From an uncultured Haliea sp. (lineage in GTDB: Bacteria > Pseudomonadota > Gammaproteobacteria > Pseudomonadales > Halieaceae): 46,707 nucleotides of DNA. The stretch covers positions 1 to 46,707 of the forward strand of contig CAMYIZ010000002.1 in the NCBI GenBank assembly GCA_947258585.1. The letters are read 5' to 3'. Below, one piece after another: positions 24,550-32,486 of this stretch. The notes beneath the pieces are model-generated. The model searched no databases and was not told the DNA's origin. It was given only the letters and a program-made list of their open reading frames with translations. How positions within the stretch are numbered: position 1 is the first letter of the stretch; every line of letters begins with the position of its first letter. A program made the translations under genes and the position numbers.

Positions 24550-24573
24550 GTTCAAGTCCTCTCCTGGGCACCA
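24550..24573 (+). other. attR: att site: 3' end fragment of a tRNA gene (likely tRNA-Leu)
   Basis: The 24 bases starting GTTCAAGTCC and ending CTGGGCACCA have the T-loop, the 3' T-stem strand (CCTCT), the 3' acceptor strand (CCTGGGC), discriminator A and CCA of a tRNA. The preceding bases (AATAG) cannot pair with CCTCT, so no tRNA gene is present, only its tail. This is the scar left when an island inserts at a tRNA 3' end. A GCCCAGG acceptor start fits tRNA-Leu, which is an inference. Confidence 0.72.
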
Positions 24574-24599
24574 TCACATCAGCAATTACAAGCCTTCCA

Positions 24600-24711
24600 G
24601 GCTCTCCCCACTTAAGGGGGGATACACCGATATTCACTAAACCCTGTGGCTCCCCCCACTGGCTCTACCCAATTAACGGGGGATCGACCGATTTTCACTA
24701 AACCCTGTTGA
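24600..24711. repeat. Two imperfect 51-bp direct repeats, 61-bp period
   Basis: Copies at 24,600-24,650 and 24,661-24,711 match at 44 of 51 positions by eye. Each begins GGCTCTNCCCA, passes through a TTAA flanked by C and G runs, and ends ACCGAT-TTCACTAAACCCTGT. The first half is itself a dyad. The GGCTCT opening resembles ends of ISL3-type insertion sequences, but no transposase is near. The rest of 24,445-24,793 holds only the att fragment. Confidence 0.6.
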
Positions 24712-24793
24712 TGATGCCATCGGAACGCCTCACCGCCCATCCACAGTGGGTTAGGACCCTCAGGCGATAATTTGGTCCGCCGCAGTCGAGCCG

Positions 24794-25402
24794 CTATTCC
24801 ATCGCGGGCGGTCCCAGCCCGAATATTTCCTGGCAGTAGGCGGTTGCGTAGGGCTCCCCGTTGCTGGGTATCACGCCTCCCTGGGCAGCCACCAACTCGC
24901 TGTCCAGAACATCAACCTCCTCGCAGTAGTAGTCCAGGGTACATCCCTCGGCCGTCAACGGATCCCCGGCAGGGTCCTCGCCACTGAGAAAGGTGTAACT
25001 GACCGTCACCGGGGCGCCGCAGGTATTGACGAAACAGGGCGGCGGAACAACAGGGTCCGCGGTGTAAGTCGCGCTTCCACTGCAACTGCTGGCTCCAATC
25101 GTCGGCAGGGCAAGCGAACCGGCCGTGATATCCTGCGTCCACAGCCCCGCCCCCAGGGTCAGCCCCATGGCCGCCACTGGAGCGACGACGCGCACTACTG
25201 CGGGCCGGTCGCGCAGAACGCGCAGCAATACCACCATGACCAGTAGCGCGAGCGCTATCGTCCCGTACAGACCCAGCGTCGGCACCGCCGATACGGCTGT
25301 CCAGCTCATATTGAATGAAGAGAACCCCCCCGGTGGCGGTGGCCCTGCCAATACCAGCTGAGAAACCAACAGCCCCGCAAGGCCGAACAGAATTTTCCGC
25401 AT
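24794..25402 (-). CDS. Midcut-by-XrtH-type exosortase substrate
   Basis: A 202-residue exported protein. It has a signal peptide (MRKILFGLAGLLVSQLVLAG), a central VPTLGLYGT motif (about 40-48) running into a membrane helix and the basic RVLRDRP, then a second hydrophobic segment and a Cys-rich C-terminal domain of about 110 residues with four or more Cys. A VPTL/IPTL motif plus helix plus basic cluster is the sorting signal read by exosortase H, normally at the C-terminus; in the 'midcut' family it lies in the middle, as here. The exosortase itself is not in the window. GGGGGTG precedes the start. Function of the C-terminal domain is unknown. Confidence 0.72.
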   Translation of the reverse strand: MRKILFGLAGLLVSQLVLAGPPPPGGFSSFNMSWTAVSAVPTLGLYGTIALALLVMVVLLRVLRDRPAVVRVVAPVAAMGLTLGAGLWTQDITAGSLALPTIGASSCSGSATYTADPVVPPPCFVNTCGAPVTVSYTFLSGEDPAGDPLTAEGCTLDYYCEEVDVLDSELVAAQGGVIPSNGEPYATAYCQEIFGLGPPAME

Positions 25403-25557
25403 AACACCCCCTAACGCACGATAGTTCAATCTCATTCAATGTAGCGGCCACTGGTTGATATGGCAAGGCTCAGGCCTGGCTCAGGCATGTGGCAATCATC
25501 CGCGGCTGCCAGTATGCTTGCGCGCTTGAGCAACAGCCGGACTCCGACTCTTCTGCC

Positions 25558-26313
25558 ATGACCTATTGCCTTGCCATCGCCGTGGAAGACGGCCTGATCT
25601 TCTGCTCCGACTCCAGAACCAATGCCGGTCCCGACCGCGTCAGCACCTACAGCAAGATGCACCGTTTCTCGGTCGCCTACGATCGCTCGCTGATCCTGCT
25701 CAGCGCCGGCAACCTGGCCACCAGCCAGGCGGTGATTGCGCAGATCCAGCGCGATCTGGAAGAGGACGCCAAGTTCAATATCCTCAAAGCCCGCTATGTC
25801 GCTGACGTGGCGGACTATGTGGGAGAAATCAGTGTGCGCGAACAGGCCCGTTACACAGCGTCCAGCGCACCGGTGGCAGGGCCAGGGTTCAATGCCTCGG
25901 CCACTTTTATCCTCGGCGGGCAGATCAAGGGCCATCCCCAGGCCCTGTACCTGATCTATCCCGAGGGCAACCACATCACCGCCTCCGAGCTGTACCCGTA
26001 CCTGCAGATTGGCGAAACCAAGTACGGCAAGCCCATTCTCGACCGCATCGTGCGCCCGGACACGCCCTATGAAACCGCAATGCGCTGCGCCCTGGTCTCC
26101 ATGGACTCCACGATCCGCTCCAACGCGACCGTGGGCCCGCCGCTGGAGTGCCTGTACTACCGCAACGACAGCCTCAAGCCCTATGCCCGCTACTTCACCC
26201 TGGAGGAGCACCACCCCTACCTCGCCAAACTGCGCCAGAGCTGGGACGACAATATCCGCGAGGCCTTCGAGAAGCTGCCCTCTCTCGGCGAAGTCCTGAA
26301 GGAAGACGACTAG
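25558..26313 (+). CDS. Anbu proteasome-type peptidase
   Basis: A 251-residue protein of the Anbu (ancestral beta subunit) group of Ntn hydrolases. After Met removal the N-terminal nucleophile would be Thr2 in MTYCLAIAVEDG. The SDSRTNAG and SKMHRF segments hold the Asp and Lys of the active site, and SAGNLATSQAV follows as in proteasome subunits. Anbu forms ring or helical assemblies; its substrate is unknown. It is typically encoded with alpha-E, circularly permuted ATP-grasp and transglutaminase-like proteins; the first two are here on the opposite strand. The next gene starts 3 bp after its stop. Confidence 0.9.
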   Translation: MTYCLAIAVEDGLIFCSDSRTNAGPDRVSTYSKMHRFSVAYDRSLILLSAGNLATSQAVIAQIQRDLEEDAKFNILKARYVADVADYVGEISVREQARYTASSAPVAGPGFNASATFILGGQIKGHPQALYLIYPEGNHITASELYPYLQIGETKYGKPILDRIVRPDTPYETAMRCALVSMDSTIRSNATVGPPLECLYYRNDSLKPYARYFTLEEHHPYLAKLRQSWDDNIREAFEKLPSLGEVLKEDD

Positions 26314-26316
26314 GCG

Positions 26317-27903
26317 ATGAAGAAAGCCGCCCCCGGACCCGACGAACTGAAGGCCGCCCAGGCCGCTTCCACACTCGCCCTGCGCCGCGTCGGCATCGAT
26401 ACCTACCGGGAAAACGTCGCCTACCTGCATCGCGAGTGCGAGCTGTATCGCGCCGAGGGCTTCCAGGCGCTGGCCAAGGTCGCGGTGAGCAGCAACGGCC
26501 AGCGTATCCTGGCCAGCGTCAATGTCGTGGATGACGATACGATTGTCGGCTGCAGCGAACTGGGCCTGTCCGAAGACGCCTTCGCCCAGCTGGGACTGGA
26601 GGAAGGCCAGCAGGTCCGGGTGTCCCAGGCCGAGCCGGCCAGCTCCATCCCCGCCCTGCACCGCAAGATTGCCGGCGAACGCCTGTCTCTGGAGGACTTC
26701 CGGGCGATCGTTGCCGACATTGCCGAACACCGCTACTCCAAGATCGAGTTGACCGCTTTCGTGGTCGCCTGCAATCAGTCCGAGCTGGACCGGGAGGAAG
26801 TATTTTTCCTCAGTGACGCCATGAGCCAGGTCGGGCGCCGCCTGAACTGGGGCGAACACCCGGTGGTGGACAAGCACTGCATCGGTGGCATACCGGGAAA
26901 CCGCACTTCCATGCTGGTGGTGCCGATTGTCGCCGCCCACGGCATGCTCTGCCCGAAAACCTCATCCCGGGCCATTACCTCCCCGGCCGGCACCGCCGAC
27001 ACCATGGAAGTCCTGGCCAAGGTAGAGCTGGCCTTCGACCAGCTCACGGAGATCGTCCACACCCACCGCGGCTGCCTGGCCTGGGGCGGCACCAGCGACC
27101 TGTCGCCAGCGGATGATGTCCTGATCGCGGTGGAGCGGCCGCTGTCCATTGACTCGCCGGGGCAGATGGTCGCTTCCATCCTGTCGAAAAAAGTCGCCGC
27201 CGGCTCCACCCACCTGGTACTGGACATTCCCATCGGCCCCACCGCCAAGGTCCGGTCCATGCCCGAAGCGCAGCGCCTGCGCCGCCTGTTCGAGTTTGTC
27301 GCCAAGCGCATGGGGCTGTCCCTGGACGTCGTGATCACCGATGGCCGGCAGCCGGTGGGCAATGGCATCGGCCCGGTACTGGAGGCCCGCGATGTGATGC
27401 GGGTGCTGCAGAATCATCCGCTGGCCCCCAACGACCTGCGGCAGAAGGCCCTGCGCCTGGCCGGCCGCATGCTGGAATTCGACCCTGACGTGCGCGGCGG
27501 CGATGGCTTTGCCATCGCCAGGGATATCCTCGACTCTGGCAGGGCCCTGCAGAAAATGCAGGACATTATCGGTGCCCAGGGCGCCAGGCCCTTTGACCCG
27601 GAAAATCCGGCCCTGGCATCCCTCTGCTTCGAGATCGCGGCGACAGCGTCCGGCACGGTTATCGGGATCGACAATCTGCAGTTGGCACGGATCGCCCGCC
27701 AGGCGGGGGCACCGCGAGCCGCGGGCGCCGGCGTCGACCTGCTGGCCAAGCTGGGCGACACGGTTGCGGCCGGCGATCTCCTGTACCGGGTCCACGCCGC
27801 CTATCCCACGGAGCTGGGTTTCGCCCGCCAGCTCTGCGAACGCGCCACCGGCTTCACCATCGGCGACGCCGGGGCCATATCGCCCCTGTTCGTGGAGTTC
27901 TGA
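26317..27903 (+). CDS. AMP/thymidine phosphorylase family enzyme
   Basis: A 528-residue nucleoside/nucleotide phosphorylase. The N-terminal domain (about 1-100) is the extra one of archaeal AMP phosphorylases, absent in short DeoA. The catalytic part has [14 protein letters not shown] (about 188-201) and [16 protein letters not shown] (about 217-232), the phosphate and base sites. The length of about 500 residues fits the archaeal AMP phosphorylase (DeoA) type more than bacterial thymidine phosphorylase (about 440). It would split AMP or a related nucleotide with phosphate to give base and ribose-1,5-bisphosphate. Overlap of 1 bp with the PRPP-synthetase-like gene suggests a joint pathway of nucleotide ribose salvage. 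Confidence 0.82.
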   Translation: MKKAAPGPDELKAAQAASTLALRRVGIDTYRENVAYLHRECELYRAEGFQALAKVAVSSNGQRILASVNVVDDDTIVGCSELGLSEDAFAQLGLEEGQQVRVSQAEPASSIPALHRKIAGERLSLEDFRAIVADIAEHRYSKIELTAFVVACNQSELDREEVFFLSDAMSQVGRRLNWGEHPVVDKHCIGGIPGNRTSMLVVPIVAAHGMLCPKTSSRAITSPAGTADTMEVLAKVELAFDQLTEIVHTHRGCLAWGGTSDLSPADDVLIAVERPLSIDSPGQMVASILSKKVAAGSTHLVLDIPIGPTAKVRSMPEAQRLRRLFEFVAKRMGLSLDVVITDGRQPVGNGIGPVLEARDVMRVLQNHPLAPNDLRQKALRLAGRMLEFDPDVRGGDGFAIARDILDSGRALQKMQDIIGAQGARPFDPENPALASLCFEIAATASGTVIGIDNLQLARIARQAGAPRAAGAGVDLLAKLGDTVAAGDLLYRVHAAYPTELGFARQLCERATGFTIGDAGAISPLFVEF

Positions 27904-28796
27904 TGGCCGCGCTGCTACTGCATTTTGCCGACGAACACGCCGCAGCAGCGCGGCTGGCCGATGCCCTCAGCCTGCCGCTGGCGGAAATTGCCCGCCACCG
28001 CTTCCCGGACGATGAGCTCAAACTGACACTGCCCGATGTGGCCGCTGACACCCCGCCGGACACCCTGGTGCTCTACCGCAGCCTGGATCGCCCCAACGAC
28101 AAGCTCGTCGAGCTGCTGCTGGTTGCCCGGCACGCGCGACAACTGGGCGTAAAACGTCTGCTCCTGGTTGCGCCCTACCTGGGCTACATGCGCCAGGACA
28201 TCGCTTTCCGCCCGGGGGAGATTGTCAGCCAGAAAATTGTCGGCGCTTTCCTGGCGGAATTGTTCGACGGCCTGGTCACCGTGGACCCCCATCTCCACCG
28301 CATCAGCCGTTTGCAGGAGGCCGTGCCACTGACGGAGGCCATAGCGCTTTCCGCCGCACCCAGCCTGGCGGAGCTGGTGGGCCAGCGCCGCCGGCAGCCG
28401 CTGTTGATCGGCCCGGACGCAGAGTCGGCACAGTGGGTCGAGAGCGCAGCCCGGGCGCGGAGCCTGGAGTACGCCGTCTGCAGCAAGGTAAGGCACGGGG
28501 ATATCCAGGTCGAGATCGCGCTGCCGGCGATAGACGCAAGCGGCCGCGAGATCGTGCTGCTGGATGATGTCGCCAGTTCCGGGCGCACCCTTGCCGCGGC
28601 CGCCCGCCTGTTGCTGGCGGCGGGCGCGCGTTCCGTTGACGTCGCCGTGACCCACGCTCTCTTTGCCGGGGATGCGCTGGAAGTCATGGCCGCGGCCGGT
28701 ATCGGGGAGGTCTGGAGCACCGACTGTATTGCCCACCCCAGCAACGCGGTGCCGATGGCGCCCGTCCTGGCAGACGCCCTGCTGCCGCTCCTCTAG
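27903..28796 (+). CDS. Ribose-phosphate pyrophosphokinase-like protein
   Basis: A 297-residue PRPP-synthetase homologue. The ATP-side segment is APYLGYMRQDIAFRPGE (about 89-105), the histidine-containing DPHLHR follows (about 127), and the PRPP loop is IVLLDDVASSGRTL (about 217-230). It is divergent from housekeeping Prs (about 315 residues), e.g. in the N-terminus HRFPDDELKLTLPD, so it is probably a paralogue. With the phosphorylase upstream it could convert ribose phosphate to PRPP. Its substrate (ribose-5-phosphate or ribose-1,5-bisphosphate) cannot be read from sequence. Confidence 0.85.
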   Translation: MAALLLHFADEHAAAARLADALSLPLAEIARHRFPDDELKLTLPDVAADTPPDTLVLYRSLDRPNDKLVELLLVARHARQLGVKRLLLVAPYLGYMRQDIAFRPGEIVSQKIVGAFLAELFDGLVTVDPHLHRISRLQEAVPLTEAIALSAAPSLAELVGQRRRQPLLIGPDAESAQWVESAARARSLEYAVCSKVRHGDIQVEIALPAIDASGREIVLLDDVASSGRTLAAAARLLLAAGARSVDVAVTHALFAGDALEVMAAAGIGEVWSTDCIAHPSNAVPMAPVLADALLPLL

Positions 28797-28827
28797 CGGC
28801 AAAAGCCCGCTGCCGGCACCGCGTAAC

Positions 28828-29898
28828 TCAGGTCATGGTCTGCAGCCGCCGTATCGCCCGCTCCACGAAACAGAGCTTCGACTCGACAAAACTGTTGATG
28901 ACAAAGGGGTAGGCGTCGCCGCGGCCAACGCTGCGATTGAGTTCATTGAGCGTAATACTGAGATCGCGCCAGAGGGCGATACGGGCATTGATGTCCAGGC
29001 TGTCGATGTCCTCGCGGGTCACCCCGTAGGCTGCCGCGGTTTCCAGAGCATCCTCGATATGCAGGTAGTGGCCCCAGGTCTCGGCCCAGTCCTCCGCGGG
29101 ATGGGCGCTGGCATAGGCGCTGATGTAGTAGTTGCGCCACTCCGGCGACGGCCCCTCCCGATAGTGCCGATCCAGGGCGCCAGCGTAGTCCATGGTCTCG
29201 TCCCCGAACAGCTCGGCGAAGCCCGCCCGCAGATCGCCATCGCGCCACAAGCGCGACCAGTAATAGTGACCGGACTCATGCCGCAGGTGCCCCAGCACCG
29301 TGCGGTAGTGTTCATTCATCTGCTCCCTCGCCACCACCCGCGCCACCTCGTCGGCCTCCAGCGTATTGATGGTAATCACCCCACCCAGGAAGCCGGTGCT
29401 GGCGAAGGTCTCGGCAAATTCCTCGTGGCTGCGGCCATCCTCGATGAAATCCAGCAGCAGACCGTCGCGGGGATCCCGCCAGCCGTTCACCAGCGGCAGG
29501 CCCAGACTGAGCAGGGTGTAGAACAGTCGCTTCTTGCCCTGTTCGAGAATCCACCAGCGCTGGATATTCCCGGGGAGTGACAGATTGGGGATGACGCGGT
29601 TGAACTGGCAGGCGAAGCAGAGGGGGTGGGCGTCCTCGGGGGGCCGCCCCTCAGCCGGGCGCCCCTCGGCCGGGCACACCTCAGCCGGCCGCAACCAATT
29701 ACAGACGTCCCATTGGGTGCCGTTGTCGCAGAGGCGATAGCGGCTGCCATTGGCACCGAGGTACAGCCCCTCGCCCTGTGGCTGCAGGCTCTGCATGCTC
29801 TGGGTGGCGGGATCAAAGCCGAGCCTGGCACCGCAGTGCAGGCAATCCCGGCTCTCGAAGAAAACCTGGCTGCCGCAGGCACATTGCAGGCGCTTCAC
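28828..29898 (-). CDS. Zinc-binding metallopeptidase (Peptidase_Mx-like)
   Basis: A 356-residue protein with an N-terminal zinc ribbon (Cys6, Cys8, Cys19, Cys22; a further CFAC near residue 94) and a gluzincin HExxH motif in LRHESGHYYW (about 205-214). Downstream FAELFGDE and ASAHPAEDWAETWGHYLHI supply the likely third ligand. The protein has no signal peptide and should be cytoplasmic. It ends a three-gene operon with alpha-E and ATP-grasp proteins, overlapping the former by 4 bp. An AEGRPAEGRPPE tandem lies at about 77-88. The family is named putative zinc-binding metallopeptidase; its substrate is unknown, possibly a product of the ATP-grasp enzyme. Confidence 0.85.
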   Translation of the reverse strand: MKRLQCACGSQVFFESRDCLHCGARLGFDPATQSMQSLQPQGEGLYLGANGSRYRLCDNGTQWDVCNWLRPAEVCPAEGRPAEGRPPEDAHPLCFACQFNRVIPNLSLPGNIQRWWILEQGKKRLFYTLLSLGLPLVNGWRDPRDGLLLDFIEDGRSHEEFAETFASTGFLGGVITINTLEADEVARVVAREQMNEHYRTVLGHLRHESGHYYWSRLWRDGDLRAGFAELFGDETMDYAGALDRHYREGPSPEWRNYYISAYASAHPAEDWAETWGHYLHIEDALETAAAYGVTREDIDSLDINARIALWRDLSITLNELNRSVGRGDAYPFVINSFVESKLCFVERAIRRLQTMT

Positions 29899-30833
29899 GG
29901 CGTATCCGGGTGGAACCAGGTCGCCGTTATTACTCCGTGCAATTCGCTCAACAGGGACTGGAACTCATCGATATAGCGGTGCAGCTCGTCCCGTGTCATC
30001 TGGTCGGGGTTCAGTCGCGACAACTTGCGCCGGCCACGATCCAGAACGCGCAATGCCGCCTGATGGCTTTTCAGCGGTTTGAGCTCCTCGCGCGCCCCGG
30101 CGAGGCAGAAGGCCACCGACCGTGGCAGCATCGCTTCCCGGAACACGAAATCCACGACCCTTCCCGCCTCCACCAGCGGCCCGATCATGCGCCGGTAGGC
30201 GCCGAACGCGGACAGGGCCTGCAGCAGGGACGCCCAGATCAGCGGGTCGATGGCGCCATGGGTGCCGTCCCGGGCCAGGATTTCACCCGCGCCGACGTCC
30301 ATCAGGCGGGTGGTCATGTCCGAGCGCTCCAGCAGATGCCCCAGCCTGAGGAAGCGGTAGGCGTGGTCACGCGGCAGGGTCGAGGCCAGCATGCCGTTGA
30401 TCAGCTGGCAGCGATTGACGATCTCCTCGAGGAATGCCTGGCGATTGCGCCGACCGACGGATTTCTCTGCCGTGTCGTTGGTGTAAAGATACAGCTCGTT
30501 GATCTGCTCCCAGGTTTCCTCGGGCAGCACATCACGGGTCGTGCGCACATTCTCCCGGGCCCCGCGCACCGAGAACGGGATGCTGGACACGTTGTCCTGT
30601 TCGGCCATCAGGTAGCGCAACACATTCTGCTCATTCCCAACCCGGTAATTGGCGTAGAAGGCGGGCTCCGCATCGAGAATGCGGATCAGCACGTCCCAAC
30701 CCAGTTCCGAACCCCGGGGAATATCCATGATCAGGTGGTTGTAGGCCGCCACCAGGCGCGCGGTGTCTTCCGCCCGCTCCAGATAGCGCGCCATCCAGTA
30801 GAGGCGTTCGGCAACGCTGGACAGCATGGTCAT
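29895..30833 (-). CDS. Alpha-E domain protein (DUF403)
   Basis: A 312-residue all-helical protein with the family's opening MLSSVAERLYWMARYLERAEDTARLV and the repeated Glu/Arg helices (SVGRRNRQAFLEEI, HLLERSDMTTRLMDVG). Alpha-E proteins always accompany a circularly permuted ATP-grasp ligase, as here (4-bp overlap), and are predicted to form part of a peptide-bond-forming unit. No activity has been firmly assigned. Confidence 0.92.
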   Translation of the reverse strand: MTMLSSVAERLYWMARYLERAEDTARLVAAYNHLIMDIPRGSELGWDVLIRILDAEPAFYANYRVGNEQNVLRYLMAEQDNVSSIPFSVRGARENVRTTRDVLPEETWEQINELYLYTNDTAEKSVGRRNRQAFLEEIVNRCQLINGMLASTLPRDHAYRFLRLGHLLERSDMTTRLMDVGAGEILARDGTHGAIDPLIWASLLQALSAFGAYRRMIGPLVEAGRVVDFVFREAMLPRSVAFCLAGAREELKPLKSHQAALRVLDRGRRKLSRLNPDQMTRDELHRYIDEFQSLLSELHGVITATWFHPDTP

Positions 30834-32278
30834 GCCTTGCCCTCCACGATCCAGGTGTCCTTGCTGCCGCCCCCCTGGGAGGAGTTCACCACCAGCGAAC
30901 CCTTCACCAGCGCCACCCGGGTCAGTCCGCCCGGCGTCACCCAGCTGTCCTCACCCTGCAGGATGAAGGGGCGCAGGTCCAGGTGGCGGGGCTCGACCGC
31001 GTCGTCGATGTACGTGGGAGCGGTGGACAGGGACAGGGTCGGCTGCGCCACGTAGTTGCGCGGGTTCTCCTCGATCAGGCGGGCAAACTTGCGTCGCACG
31101 GCGGCGCTGCTGTGGGGGCCAACCATGATCCCGTAGCCGCCAGACTCGTTGGCCGGCTTCACCACCAGCTTGTCCAGGTTGTTCAGCACATATTCCCGGT
31201 CCTTTTCCCGCATGCACAGGTAGGTCGGGACACTGGCCAGCAGTGGCTTTTCCTTCAGGTAGTAGCGAATCATCTCCGGCACATAGGCGTAGATGACCTT
31301 GTCATCCGCAACCCCGCTGCCGGGCGCGTTGGCAATGGCCACCTTGCCCGCCTTCCAGGCCCGCATCAGGCCCGGCACACCCAGCATGGAATCCGGCCGG
31401 AACGCCTCCGGGTCCATGAACTCCTCGTCGATGCGGCGATAGATCACGTCCACCCGCACGGGTCCGTCGACGGTGCGCATGTAGACGCAATCGTCGTCCG
31501 CCACCAGCAGGTCACTGCCCTCCACCAGCTCCGCGCCCATGCCCTGGGCCAGGTAGGCGTGTTCAAAGTAGGCGGAATTGTAGATACCGGGGGTCAACAC
31601 CACGATGCAGGGGCGGCGCCGCTCCCGTGGCGACAGTGAGGCCAGGGTCTGGTAGAGCTTTGACGGGTAGTCGTCCACCGGCAGGATACTGTAGTTTTCA
31701 AACAGCTCCGGCAGCACCCGCTTGGTGATCTCGCGGTTTTCCAGCATGTAGGACACCCCGGAGGGTACCCGCAGGTTGTCCTCCAGCACATAGAACCGGC
31801 CTTCGCCATCGCGCACCAGGTCGGAACCGCAGATATGCGCCCAGACACCAAACCGGGGCGACATACCCGCACAGGGCGCCTTGTAGTTGCCGGACTCCAG
31901 CACCACCTCGGCAGGCACCACGCCATCGGCGAGAATCGACTGCTTGTTGTAGACGTCGTCTATGAAGCGGTTGAGGGCGAGGCTGCGCTGGCGCAGGCCA
32001 TCGCTGACCGCCTGCCACTGTCGTGCGGAAATTACCCTGGGAATGATATCGAAGGGCCAGGCTCGATCGATATTGCCGCCCTCGGTGTAGACGGTAAAGG
32101 AAATGCCCATTTCGCGAATGGCGAGCTCCGCCGCGGCGCGCCGGGCGGCCATTTCCTCCAGCGGCAGTTTTTGCAACAGCCGAATGGCTCCGCGGGCGGC
32201 CGCCCGCGGCTGTCCCTTGGCGGTAATCAACTCGTCAAAAAAGTTGCCCGTTTGATACGACTTCCAGCTTTCGTTCAT
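30830..32278 (-). CDS. Circularly permuted ATP-grasp protein (DUF404/DUF407)
   Basis: A 482-residue ligase-like protein with the ATP-grasp segments in permuted order: NRFIDDVYNKQSIL (about 107-120), then VWAHICGSDLVRDGEGRFYVLEDNLRVPSG (about 145-175), NAPGSGVADDK (about 316-326), KLVVKPANESGGYGIMVGP (about 372-390) and a C-terminal DLRPFI. The family is predicted to join an amino or peptide substrate using ATP, together with alpha-E proteins. It is the first gene of the minus-strand trio facing Anbu. No substrate-specific feature is recognised. Confidence 0.92.
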   Translation of the reverse strand: MNESWKSYQTGNFFDELITAKGQPRAAARGAIRLLQKLPLEEMAARRAAAELAIREMGISFTVYTEGGNIDRAWPFDIIPRVISARQWQAVSDGLRQRSLALNRFIDDVYNKQSILADGVVPAEVVLESGNYKAPCAGMSPRFGVWAHICGSDLVRDGEGRFYVLEDNLRVPSGVSYMLENREITKRVLPELFENYSILPVDDYPSKLYQTLASLSPRERRRPCIVVLTPGIYNSAYFEHAYLAQGMGAELVEGSDLLVADDDCVYMRTVDGPVRVDVIYRRIDEEFMDPEAFRPDSMLGVPGLMRAWKAGKVAIANAPGSGVADDKVIYAYVPEMIRYYLKEKPLLASVPTYLCMREKDREYVLNNLDKLVVKPANESGGYGIMVGPHSSAAVRRKFARLIEENPRNYVAQPTLSLSTAPTYIDDAVEPRHLDLRPFILQGEDSWVTPGGLTRVALVKGSLVVNSSQGGGSKDTWIVEGKA

Positions 32279-32338
32279 CGTTTCCCTGACCGCAGTGGGG
32301 CACTCCGACCGAGATTACACAAAAGCGGGAACCGTCGC

Positions 32339-32427
32339 CAGCGGCAGCACCGCTTTGTTAGCCCCAAGCAGAAATGTCCCCTCAAAGGGGACATTCCTGA
32401 ATTGGGTTGACAGCGGCAGCACCGCTT
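32339..32427. repeat. Hairpin flanked by 17-bp direct repeats
   Basis: CAGCGGCAGCACCGCTT occurs at 32,339-32,355 and 32,411-32,427. Between them AATGTCCCC (32,373-32,381) and GGGGACATT (32,387-32,395) form a 9-bp hairpin with a TCAAA loop. The set lies between divergent genes, so it is not a shared terminator; it may be a small mobile or protein-binding repeat. Confidence 0.55.
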
Positions 32428-32486
32428 AACCGCCCCCGCCAAACCCGCTACACTGCAGTGACCATCACAACTGCAGGGTCGCAGCC

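Noticed and set aside
24530..24573. A complete tRNA gene
   Set aside because: Only the T-loop, 3' T-stem strand, acceptor strand and CCA are present; the bases before them cannot form the T-stem or the other arms.
24600..24711. A CRISPR array
   Set aside because: There are only two imperfect copies, no third repeat and no cas genes.
25432..26940. A 502-codon antisense frame over Anbu and the phosphorylase
   Set aside because: It is a shadow of GC-rich coding DNA; both plus-strand genes have strong family motifs.
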